Assembly: GCA_030832235.1 (NCBI GenBank)
Contig: JAURJO010000119.1
Coordinates: 1-10,495 of the forward strand
From: Verrucomicrobiota bacterium
GTDB lineage: Bacteria > Verrucomicrobiota > Verrucomicrobiia > Opitutales > Opitutaceae
Direction of reading: 5' to 3'
DNA: 10,495 nt
Shown here: in pieces, positions 1 to 5,943 of the stretch
How positions within the stretch are numbered: the stretch's first letter is position 1
Layout of the letters: each line of letters begins with the position of its first letter
Position numbers and translations under genes: made by a program
The notes under the pieces: model-generated
What the model was told of the DNA's origin: nothing
The model's database searches: none
What the model saw: only the letters and a program-made list of their open reading frames with translations

Positions 1-263
1 CCGATCCCGAGTCCCTCCGAGCCACGCCACGTGAGCGGGCGGCCGTCGCGGGTGCGGTGACGCAGCGACTCGGGCAAGCCCTGGCCGTTGAACGGGGTCG
101 GATCCGGATGCGGGTATTCGGGGCCGCTTACCAGCGGGCCCTTGGCCGCATCGCGCACCTGCCAGATGTACCCGCCGCGGCAGTAGCGCGCACCCCGGCG
201 CGCGGCGTCGTCGGCCGGATCGAGCAGATCGACCTGCAAAGTACGGTTGGCAAGGCGCAGCAT
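1..263 (-). CDS. Partial N-terminus of a possible aldose-epimerase (mutarotase)-like protein
   Basis: Only the first 87 residues are present; the gene continues beyond the left edge. The ATG at 263-261 is the first start after an in-frame TAA ten codons upstream, and no clear Shine-Dalgarno precedes it. The peptide opens with a strand-like stretch (LRLANRTLQVDLLDP, residues 2-16). It then has R-Y-C-R-G-G-Y-I-W-Q-V (27-37), S-G-P-E-Y-P (46-51), F-N-G-Q-G-L-P-E (58-65) and an R-H pair at 69-70. A pattern of R(F/Y)...G.....V followed by GPE and a glycine-rich turn recalls galactose-mutarotase-fold proteins that act on free or bound sugars, which would fit the sugar-type neighbours. The family call is a weak inference from the visible third of the protein. 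It lies downstream of the secreted protein in the same direction, separated by 194 bp that hold an inverted repeat, so it may be transcribed separately. Confidence 0.6.
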   Translation of the reverse strand, partial: MLRLANRTLQVDLLDPADDAARRGARYCRGGYIWQVRDAAKGPLVSGPEYPHPDPTPFNGQGLPESLRHRTRDGRPLTWRGSEGLGI

Positions 264-296
264 GGTGGCCGTCAGCAGGTCAATTTAGTGTAACGA

Positions 297-434
297 CGAA
301 TGGACGCGGATGGACACCGATGCGGACAGGCGACTACCGCAGATTCAGCCGATTTCGACTGCGATGACGGCGGTAGGGCGCGGGGAAATCCCACGCCCGA
401 TCCCTCTGCATCCGTGTCGATCCGTGTTCATCCG
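297..434. repeat. Imperfect long inverted repeat in the intergenic gap
   Basis: Arms of 27 nt lie at 297-323 and 408-434 and match at 22 of 27 positions when one is reverse-complemented. Each arm contains short iterations of the GGATG(N)ACAC(G/C)GATG type. The right arm reads as three CATCCGTG-like words in a row on the plus strand. Between the arms sit a smaller pair, CTACCGC at 334-340 and GCGGTAG at 370-376, and a CGCAGATT-like word. The structure fills most of the gap between the stop of the secreted-protein gene (458) and the start of the partial gene (263). It could act as a transcript-ending or mRNA-stabilising hairpin, or be a member of a dispersed intergenic repeat family. No transposase or target duplication is visible. 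Confidence 0.6.
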
Positions 435-457
435 TGGTGGAACCTTCCGCAGCGCCC

Positions 458-991
458 TCAATGCAGGCGGCGGACGCGGACGGTCATCGAGTTTTCGTTC
501 AGGCGAAGCGCGAAGGCCCCGAGTGGACGCGCCTCAATTATGATCTCCTGGCCGAGCAGTTCGAACGGGATCGCCTCCTGGCCTTCCCAGACCTGGCCGG
601 TGTCCAGCGCGAAGCGATTGGATCCCTGCCAAGCGGTCACCTTCGCCTTCATGGGCGGCTGCGTACGCCAGTCGCCGGTTATCTTTTGCAGGCCGAACTT
701 TTCCCAATAGCGCGAACGGATCACCGCCGCCTCGGCGGCGGATGCGTTGGCCGGGGCTTCGGGCGATGTTGGGGTGTGCGCGGCGGCAGTAGCGGCTCCG
801 ACGGTTTGGCGCGCGACCTGGTAACGGATCAACGCGGCGTCGATCACGCCGATCTGATCGGGGCTCAGCCGGTCGAGGCCGGCGCGTTTCCATTCGGCCG
901 GCGACAGCAGGGACTGCAGGCCGGGGAACGAATCCTGGGCCGCGGCGGCGCAGGCGGTGGCGAGGCAGACGAGGAGCAGGCGAACTTTCAT
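458..991 (-). CDS. Small secreted protein of unknown function
   Basis: A 177-residue protein with a clear Sec signal peptide: basic start (MKVR), hydrophobic core LLLVCLATACAAAA, probable cleavage before QDS at about residue 19. The mature part starts with a short helical segment (24-60) containing the phrase LSPDQIGVIDAAL. A low-complexity Ala/Pro/Thr linker follows (about 65-90), then a C-terminal half rich in beta strands (115-175) with F-A-L-D-T-G-Q-V-W-E-G (127-137) and E-L-L-G-Q-E-I-I-I-E. The 'L..GQVW' pattern recurs in short uncharacterised secreted bacterial proteins, and no catalytic motif is visible. The ATG at 991-989 is preceded by no good ribosome-binding site. It begins 31 bp after the stop of the oxidoreductase gene and is probably cotranscribed with it. 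It would act in the periplasm or be exported. I do not recognise a function. Confidence 0.8.
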   Translation of the reverse strand: MKVRLLLVCLATACAAAAQDSFPGLQSLLSPAEWKRAGLDRLSPDQIGVIDAALIRYQVARQTVGAATAAAHTPTSPEAPANASAAEAAVIRSRYWEKFGLQKITGDWRTQPPMKAKVTAWQGSNRFALDTGQVWEGQEAIPFELLGQEIIIEARPLGAFALRLNENSMTVRVRRLH

Positions 992-1022
992 GGCGGTTGA
1001 AAAGTAATCGGGCAGCGGAGGC

Positions 1023-2105
1023 TCATCCTTGCCGGCCGCCGCCGTTGACGGCGCGGTGGAAGCGGTCGCCTGGTCCGATGGTACGGGCGCGGACGATTTC
1101 GCCGGTGAAGGCGGATTTGTAGATCGAGGACAGCAGGTCGAGCGTGCGGCGGCTTTCCTCTCCGGACACCGCGGGACGGGTGCCGGCGTCCATGCTTGCG
1201 ACCAACGCGGCGAGCTGGGCCTCGTGCGTGGAGCCGACGTCGGGCGGCGCGGCCCGCCAAGCCTCCGCGAGACCGGCGGGCGCGGCCGGGGCCGGGGTGA
1301 AGCGCCAGTTTTCCCCCGTGTAGGAGTAGAGGTGCGTGAGCTCGACGGTCGCGTGCTGGAAGTCGAGCCGCAGGTAGGTTTCCTGCCGCGGGCTGAGCGC
1401 GCTATTGGTGACGGTGGCGATCGCGCCGTTGGCGAAGGTGATCAGCGCGGCCGAGACGTCTTCGACTTCAACCGCGCGGTCCAGCGTGCCTGCGACGGCA
1501 CGCACCTCGGTCCAGTCCCCCAGGATGTGAAGCAGGTGGTCCATGGTGTGGATGCCGAGTCCCATGGTCGGCCCGCCAAATGCATTCGCCCAGGTCGAGC
1601 GCCACGGTACGGCGTAATAAGCGGCGTCGCGGAACCAGAGCGTGTTCGCTACCGCGACCAACGGACGACCCAGTCGGCCCGCCGACATCAACGCGCGCAG
1701 GTGCGCGGTCGAGGAGGCGAAACGCATCTGAAAAACACAGTCGGTGAACCGGCCGGTGCGTTTCTCCGCGGCGGCGAGCACCTCCAGGTCCGCTAGCGAT
1801 CCACAGAGGGGTTTCTCGCACCAGACCCACGCGCCGGCCTCCATCGCGGCGATACTCATCCCGAGATGCAGTGCCGGCGGCGACGCGATGATCACGAGGT
1901 CGGGCCGCATGGCCGCGAGCATCTCGGTGTAGTCAGTGAACGTCCGCGCGATACCCCACTTGGTGGTGAAGGCCGCGGCGCGGGCAGCGTCGACGTCCAT
2001 CGCGGCCACCAGCTCGACCCGCCCCTGCGTCGCCTGAACAGCACGGGCGTGGGTGTCGCCGATGCCGCCGGTGCCGGCGAGGACGGCGCGGTAGGTCTGC
2101 TTCAT
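1023..2105 (-). CDS. Gfo/Idh/MocA-family NAD(P)-dependent oxidoreductase
   Basis: A 360-residue cytosolic dehydrogenase of the family that oxidises or reduces hydroxyl groups of sugars, inositols and derivatives. The N-terminal Rossmann domain shows the dinucleotide motif G-T-G-G-I-G at 11-16 after a beta strand (YRAVLA), an acidic residue ending beta 2 (A-A-M-D, 34-37), and the family signature E-K-P at 97-99, whose lysine is normally catalytic. The C-terminal substrate domain begins near 125 and contains G-G-P-T-M-G-L-G-I-H-T-M-D-H (177-190), which matches the conserved helix carrying the Asp/His active-site pair. Length is typical of the family. The ATG at 2105-2103 was chosen because it places the GxGxxG motif 10 residues in; the open frame extends upstream only as a shadow of the preceding gene. 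It follows the glycosidase-like gene by 46 bp and precedes the secreted-protein gene by 31 bp, suggesting one operon. The exact substrate cannot be read from sequence. Confidence 0.95.
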   Translation of the reverse strand: MKQTYRAVLAGTGGIGDTHARAVQATQGRVELVAAMDVDAARAAAFTTKWGIARTFTDYTEMLAAMRPDLVIIASPPALHLGMSIAAMEAGAWVWCEKPLCGSLADLEVLAAAEKRTGRFTDCVFQMRFASSTAHLRALMSAGRLGRPLVAVANTLWFRDAAYYAVPWRSTWANAFGGPTMGLGIHTMDHLLHILGDWTEVRAVAGTLDRAVEVEDVSAALITFANGAIATVTNSALSPRQETYLRLDFQHATVELTHLYSYTGENWRFTPAPAAPAGLAEAWRAAPPDVGSTHEAQLAALVASMDAGTRPAVSGEESRRTLDLLSSIYKSAFTGEIVRARTIGPGDRFHRAVNGGGRQG

Positions 2106-2151
2106 ACTTTGGAAAACGAGTCTGGTCGCTCGAAGGCTTGAAACGGAAGAC

Positions 2152-4479
2152 TCACTCTTCGGTCGACCAGCCCTCGGGCCAGTGGGTGCCGGGCGCGGGA
2201 CGCCAGTAGATGTTGCGGTCGATGCGCGGCGGGTGGTGGCGGTATTTCTCGGTGAGCCGGAGCTTCGTGCGCAGGTGCCCGGCGAGGTTATCGCCGTAGA
2301 CGAACGTGGTCTCGGAGATGGTGGAGATGGCGATCGTCTCGGTCTTGGAGTTCTCCACGAGGTCGAGCAGGTCGCGGGTATTGGCCAGCTCGAGGTCGAT
2401 CGCGTCCTGTAGCTTTCGCTCGCAGGCGGTCCGCGTGGCGGCGTCGGACTTGGGGTCGAGCCAGCCGTAGACCGTCTCGCACCACACGCAGAAGTTCCGC
2501 ATGGTCGTGGCCCAGGCGAGGAACGCGCGGGCGCGGTCGCGCAGATCACGGAACACCGGCTCGCCGGCTGCGGGCGCCTCGATTCGGGCGATGAGCGCGC
2601 GCATGCGCGGCAGCACCTCGCGGTCCATGTCGGCGGCCATTTTCGCGCCGGACTCGCGGGTGATGAGGTCGAAGAGCACATCCTTCCCGAGATCGTTCAG
2701 GCCGGGGTTGTTGAACTGGAAGCAGCCGTGGCGCGCGTAGTACTCGCGCTCGGCGGCCGGGACAGCCTCGAGGTCCGGCACGAACGGTCGGTCCCACGAA
2801 CGCTGCCAACAGAAGCCGAAGACGCTGAAGAGGGGGATGAACGGCTGCCACATCACCGCTTCCTCGAAGTCGTACCAAGCCGTGACGAGGTCGTTCGCGC
2901 GGGCGGGACCGACGAGCCGCCGGGCGAATGCGCCCAGCGCTTCCTCGACCGGTTGGTCGGGCAGGAATTGCGCCGCCTGCAACGCGACGGGGTTGGGCCA
3001 GTACGGCGTCGCCGTGGTGTTCGCGAGGCCGCCGAGCGCGCTGAGGCGGTTGATCCCGGTGGCGCGCGCCGCGAGCAGTTTGGCATGGACGGCGCGCGGG
3101 AACGGCACGCCGAGCAGCGGCTCCTGGTTCCAGACCCCGCACGGAGAGTAATGGAGGACCGGCTCGATGCCCTGCGCCCGCGACTGCGCGAGCACGCCGG
3201 CCTCGGCGGGGTCCATCGTGGTGTGGAAGATGCTGCCGGCGACACCCATGTTCTCCGGGTAATTCGGATGCGGATACGGCAGCGAGTAGCCACGCACGAG
3301 CAGGGACGGCGCCTCATAGGCGACGTGCGGTCCCATGCCGGCCTTGATGTGGTCGTGCTCCACCTTGAACGGCTCGATGCGGAGGATGACGTCGAAATCG
3401 GGGTTCAGGGGCGCCGCGGCGTCGCGCAGGTTGTGCAGGAAGCGCGCGATGCTCTTGCCCGCGGCCTCGGCGACCTTCTCGTGGCTGCGCCACTCGCGGA
3501 TCATGTAAGGCCCGCCGTTGCGGCCGACGTAGAGCGAGGCGGTGTGCTCGAAGCCCGAGCCGCTGTCATTGGTCCAGATCGAGAGGTACGAAAGGTCGGG
3601 CACGCGCCGCAGCAGCCCCTGCAGGGCATCGCGGAAGTGGCGGCGGGTGATCGGGTGATCCTGCGCGAGGGTGTAGCGCGGGAGCCGGGAGCGGAACGGA
3701 TGGTCGACGCGCGCGCCGCGGAGCGTGGGGTGCTTTTGGAAAAAGCGCTCGGGGAAGGTACGCGGCTCGAACATGCACACGCCGGGCCGCAGGCCGTACT
3801 TGCGCCCGAGTTCAGCCAGCTTCGCGAGCTGGTTGAGATTGGCGTCGAGGTACATTGCCGGCCAGAGACCCTTCGTGAGCTCCGTCGCCACGAAGTGGTT
3901 GAAGCCCGGCATGTAGGAATAGAACTGCGGGTAATACTCGAACGCCACGAGGTCCTCGTGCGGCATTTGTCCCTGCAGGCTGTTCACCTCGCAGTGCGTG
4001 AATCCCGCCTCGGCCAGCGCCGCCACGTACTGCTCGGGATCGAAACCGCGGGCGGAGCGCCAGTACTGCGCGTAGCAGGCGTCCCAATGCGGCCGGTGCC
4101 AGCCGAAGGTCGCCGGCAACAGCACGCCCGCCGCGAGTTTCTCGCGCGCCAGCGGGCCCGCGCCGTTGGCCAGCAGCCGCACCGCCGCGAACAGGAACGA
4201 TCCGTGCGTCGCGATGATCTCGCCCGAACCGTCGTCGGCCACCCGCAGCCACATCCACGCCGTGGCTTCACGCGCCTTGGCGGGGAGATTCGAAGGGGAA
4301 ATCCAGCCGCGCGACACCAGCGCGACGGCGACGCCTCCTGGCGCCGGCGCGGCTGAGGGTGTGGCGGTGGCGCCCGTGAGCTTTGCCAGTTCGGCCGCGG
4401 CGGTGACTTCGCCTGGCGAACCGGCGGCGGGATGGAAAATCCGGCGAATGACGGGCAGGGAAGCGGCGGGGGTGGGCAT
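2152..4479 (-). CDS. Large glycoside-hydrolase-like protein (alpha-glucuronidase/hexosaminidase-type architecture), unassigned family
   Basis: A 775-residue protein with no signal peptide, so probably cytoplasmic. Residues 10-125 look like the small alpha/beta domain that precedes the barrel in GH20 and GH67-type enzymes: a motif of the form 'AAAELAKLTGA' (27-37), then a strand/helix pattern ending in H-G-S-F-L-F-A-A-V-R-L-L (92-103). Residues 125-480 read as a TIM barrel: F-G-W-H-R-P-H-W-D (125-133), AGFTHCEVNSLQGQ (158-171), aromatic-rich F-E-Y-Y-P-Q-F-Y-S-Y (180-189), Y-G-L-R-P-G-V (228-234), I-W-T-N-D-S-G-S-G-F-E (301-311), and C-G-V-W-N-Q-E-P-L-L-G (447-457). D305, E311 and E453 are the acidic residues I would test as catalytic; this is inference. 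The C-terminal 300 residues are mostly helical. The ATG at 4479-4477 was chosen over an upstream GTG (4566) because the extension is low-complexity and overlaps a hairpin. It is the first gene of the run with the oxidoreductase. Exact GH family and substrate are unknown. Confidence 0.85.
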   Translation of the reverse strand: MPTPAASLPVIRRIFHPAAGSPGEVTAAAELAKLTGATATPSAAPAPGGVAVALVSRGWISPSNLPAKAREATAWMWLRVADDGSGEIIATHGSFLFAAVRLLANGAGPLAREKLAAGVLLPATFGWHRPHWDACYAQYWRSARGFDPEQYVAALAEAGFTHCEVNSLQGQMPHEDLVAFEYYPQFYSYMPGFNHFVATELTKGLWPAMYLDANLNQLAKLAELGRKYGLRPGVCMFEPRTFPERFFQKHPTLRGARVDHPFRSRLPRYTLAQDHPITRRHFRDALQGLLRRVPDLSYLSIWTNDSGSGFEHTASLYVGRNGGPYMIREWRSHEKVAEAAGKSIARFLHNLRDAAAPLNPDFDVILRIEPFKVEHDHIKAGMGPHVAYEAPSLLVRGYSLPYPHPNYPENMGVAGSIFHTTMDPAEAGVLAQSRAQGIEPVLHYSPCGVWNQEPLLGVPFPRAVHAKLLAARATGINRLSALGGLANTTATPYWPNPVALQAAQFLPDQPVEEALGAFARRLVGPARANDLVTAWYDFEEAVMWQPFIPLFSVFGFCWQRSWDRPFVPDLEAVPAAEREYYARHGCFQFNNPGLNDLGKDVLFDLITRESGAKMAADMDREVLPRMRALIARIEAPAAGEPVFRDLRDRARAFLAWATTMRNFCVWCETVYGWLDPKSDAATRTACERKLQDAIDLELANTRDLLDLVENSKTETIAISTISETTFVYGDNLAGHLRTKLRLTEKYRHHPPRIDRNIYWRPAPGTHWPEGWSTEE

Positions 4480-4497
4480 CAGGAAACGGGCCAAATC

Positions 4498-4521
4498 ACT
4501 CGGCCGTGCCGGCGGCCGAGT
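4498..4521. promoter_or_regulatory. Perfect 9-bp inverted repeat in the leader of the glycosidase-like gene
   Basis: ACTCGGCCG at 4498-4506 and CGGCCGAGT at 4513-4521 are exact reverse complements around a 6-nt loop. The near edge is 18 bp upstream of the ATG at 4479. On the transcript it would form a GC-rich stem just before the expected ribosome-landing area; on DNA it is a 24-bp dyad suited to a dimeric repressor. No T-tract follows on the minus strand, so a terminator is unlikely. The role is inference. Confidence 0.5.
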
Positions 4522-4594
4522 CAAAGGCAACGTGAGTCGGGAGGAACGATCACCAGCGCACACCAACGGATATTCCGACGACTCCCTCGTTGTA

Positions 4595-4616
4595 GCCGGG
4601 GCCGGGTGGCCCCGGC
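4595..4616. repeat. GC-rich hairpin between the MetE-like and glycosidase-like genes
   Basis: GCCGGGGCC at 4595-4603 and GGCCCCGGC at 4608-4616 form a perfect 9-bp stem with a 4-nt GGGT loop. No T-run follows on either strand. The segment beginning GTAGCC at 4592 resembles a second segment beginning GTAGCC at 4665, both continuing to GGTGGCC, so the two may be diverged copies of one intergenic element. Confidence 0.55.
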
Positions 4617-4632
4617 CGATGCGTGACCACCC

Positions 4633-4692
4633 CTACGTCCAAAATCCGAATCATATTTCTGGACGTAGCCAGCCCCGTCGGTGGCCAGCTAC
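4633..4692. repeat. Nested inverted repeats around an AT-rich core
   Basis: CTACGTCCA at 4633-4641 and TGGACGTAG at 4660-4668 are exact reverse complements. The stem can extend inward with one bulge through AAAT/ATTT, leaving an AT-rich loop. The right arm overlaps another imperfect hairpin at 4665-4692 (GTAGC...GCTAC ends). Read on the minus strand, the AT-rich core contains TATGAT (4655-4650), a plausible -10 hexamer for the downstream glycosidase-like gene, but I find no good -35 element at the usual distance. Promoter, operator and repeat-element explanations all remain open. Confidence 0.45.
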
Positions 4693-4700
4693 AGGAAGTG

Positions 4701-4730
4701 AAAAATCGTTACGCCAAGAGGCGGAACGAT
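4701..4730 (-). terminator. Intrinsic terminator of the MetE-like gene
   Basis: Read on the minus strand, arms at 4730-4720 (ATCGTTCCGCC) and 4715-4705 (GGCGTAACGAT) pair over 11 bp with one mismatch around a TCTT loop. A run of five T residues follows immediately (4705-4701). It starts 20 bp after the stop codon of the MetE-like gene. Stem, tight loop, T-tract and position all fit a rho-independent terminator, and it separates this gene from the glycosidase-like operon. Confidence 0.85.
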
Positions 4731-4750
4731 CGAGGGGGGCCCTGGCCGCC

Positions 4751-5779
4751 TCAGCGGCCGAGGTACTTGTCGCGGCCCTTCACGAGGGCCTCGATTTTCC
4801 GGTCGGCGATCGAACGCTTCACCATCCAGAAACCACAGTCGGGATGGACCCAGCGCACGCGGCCGGCGCCGACCTTGCGCTCCACGGCCTCGATGCGCGC
4901 GGCGACTTCGTCGGGCGTCTCGATGTGGTTCACCTTGATGTCGATGACTCCGACGCCGAGGGCGATGCGCTTGTCGATGCCCTTGAGGGCGTCGAGGTCG
5001 GCGGCTGGGCGGTGGGCGAGTTCGAGCACAAGGTGGTCGGTGTGAAGGGCGTTGAGGAAGCCGAGCAGCTTCTTCCAATTTCCCTTCTGGATCGTCTGAC
5101 CGCCGTAATTGCCAAAGCAGAAGTGCACGGCGCGCTCGGTGCCGGTGTCGATCGCGTCGAGCACGAGGTTCATCGACGCGGCCGCGAGGGGGGCATCGGA
5201 CGGGTTGCCGGGGATGTTGGCCTCGTCGACCTGCACGCACTGGGCGGGGAGGCCCTTGACCTGAGCGGCGAGCACCTCGCCAAGCGCCATCGTGAGCCGA
5301 TCGAAATCGCGGTAATGGTGGTCGAGCAGCGTGCGCGCCAGCATGTAGGGGCTGGTGACGGTGAACTTGAACGGCCCGCCCGCAACGGCGGCGGCGCGCT
5401 GGCAGTCGGCCAGCAGGTTGAGGGAGCCCTCGCCCAGACGGTCGACAACCACGCCGGCCGGCTTGCGGCGGAAGCCCATCGGATGGTGGCGCGAAAACTC
5501 GTCGGTGATGGAGCGGCCCACGACGGAGGACACGCCGGACATCGGGCGGATGAAGTATTCGATCATCCCGTTGGTGTCGGGATGGTTGACGTCGAAGCGG
5601 TACAACTCGCCGTCGGTCGGGAGGTCGATCCCTGCCTGCCGCTGCAGGTCGAATACGACCCGCGTGGCGTCGATCACGGCCTGCTCGCTCGGGAGGGCGG
5701 CTAGCCAGTCCGGGATCGGGTAGGAGCCGACCGTGGTCGTGAGGATGCGAGGGAACTTCGGAATTTTCGCGTTGGGCAT
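4751..5779 (-). CDS. MetE-core (cobalamin-independent methionine synthase C-terminal-type) zinc methyltransferase-like protein
   Basis: A 342-residue cytosolic protein corresponding to the catalytic C-terminal barrel of MetE without the N-terminal half, hence less than half the length of classical MetE. The opening T-T-T-V-G-S-Y-P (14-21) is the family's N-terminal signature. Q-V-D-E (183-186) matches the conserved 'QxDEP' strand. The four zinc ligands are all present in the expected order: H219 and C221 in H-F-C-F-G-N, E253 in L-E-L-A-H-R, and C315 in H-P-D-C-G-F. Zinc in this superfamily activates a thiol for alkylation: homocysteine in MetE, coenzyme M in epoxyalkane:CoM transferase. The methyl donor and thiol here are unknown. 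The start is the ATG at 5779-5777; an upstream TTG extension adds unconserved sequence. It lies 164 bp downstream of the receptor gene and ends in its own terminator. Either methionine recycling or demethylation of an imported substrate is possible. Confidence 0.9.
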   Translation of the reverse strand: MPNAKIPKFPRILTTTVGSYPIPDWLAALPSEQAVIDATRVVFDLQRQAGIDLPTDGELYRFDVNHPDTNGMIEYFIRPMSGVSSVVGRSITDEFSRHHPMGFRRKPAGVVVDRLGEGSLNLLADCQRAAAVAGGPFKFTVTSPYMLARTLLDHHYRDFDRLTMALGEVLAAQVKGLPAQCVQVDEANIPGNPSDAPLAAASMNLVLDAIDTGTERAVHFCFGNYGGQTIQKGNWKKLLGFLNALHTDHLVLELAHRPAADLDALKGIDKRIALGVGVIDIKVNHIETPDEVAARIEAVERKVGAGRVRWVHPDCGFWMVKRSIADRKIEALVKGRDKYLGR

Positions 5780-5840
5780 GGGTAGAATCTGAGTGGGACC
5801 GTCGCGCGAGACGGGCTCAAACCGAAATTCGCGACGCAAC

Positions 5841-5859
5841 CGATGGGGTCAGGACGCAC
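5841..5859 (+). repeat. Half copy of the dispersed palindromic repeat
   Basis: CGATGGGGTCAGGACG at 5841-5856 repeats, with one difference, the first 16 bases of the full copy that starts 20 bp later at 5861 (CGATGGGGTCAGGGCG). This creates a direct repeat of one palindrome arm. It lies upstream of the MetE-like gene, about 60 bp from its ATG. Confidence 0.6.
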
Positions 5860-5861
5860 CC

Positions 5862-5928
5862 GATGGGGTCAGGGCGTTCAATGTTCAAACCGCCGGTCGG
5901 CTCTAACAACGAACGCCCTGACCCCATC
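5862..5928. repeat. Palindromic dispersed repeat, copy A
   Basis: GATGGGGTCAGGGCGTTC at 5862-5879 is the exact reverse complement of 5911-5928; the 18-bp arms enclose 31 nt. The core GAACGCCCTGACCCC is shared with copies B (9155-9226) and C (9366-9402). The right arm ends 15 bp after the receptor's stop codon, on the downstream side of the gene. As RNA it would form a long stable stem at the end of the receptor transcript, although no T-tract follows. The pattern fits a REP/MITE-like intergenic element. Confidence 0.85.
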
Positions 5929-5943
5929 CGGTTGGCGGCGTCT

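Noticed and set aside
2106..2681. N-terminal extension of the oxidoreductase frame into the upstream gene
   Set aside because: The extension is Ser/Arg/Pro-rich shadow sequence of the glycosidase-like gene; the Rossmann motif sits correctly after the ATG at 2105.
2728..4356. 542-codon open frame on the plus strand opposite the glycosidase-like gene
   Set aside because: Its translation is Arg/Glu/Val/Ala-rich without recognisable motifs, and the opposite frame encodes an ordered, family-like protein; long antisense frames are expected at this GC content.
4480..4566. 29-residue extension of the glycosidase-like protein from a GTG start
   Set aside because: It is low-complexity Pro/Arg/Leu and overlaps the 4498-4521 dyad; the ATG at 4479 begins a plausible domain.
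4166..5704. 512-codon plus-strand open frame spanning two minus-strand genes and their intergenic gap
   Set aside because: It crosses a clear terminator and hairpin region and runs antisense to the MetE-like zinc motifs; no domain is visible.
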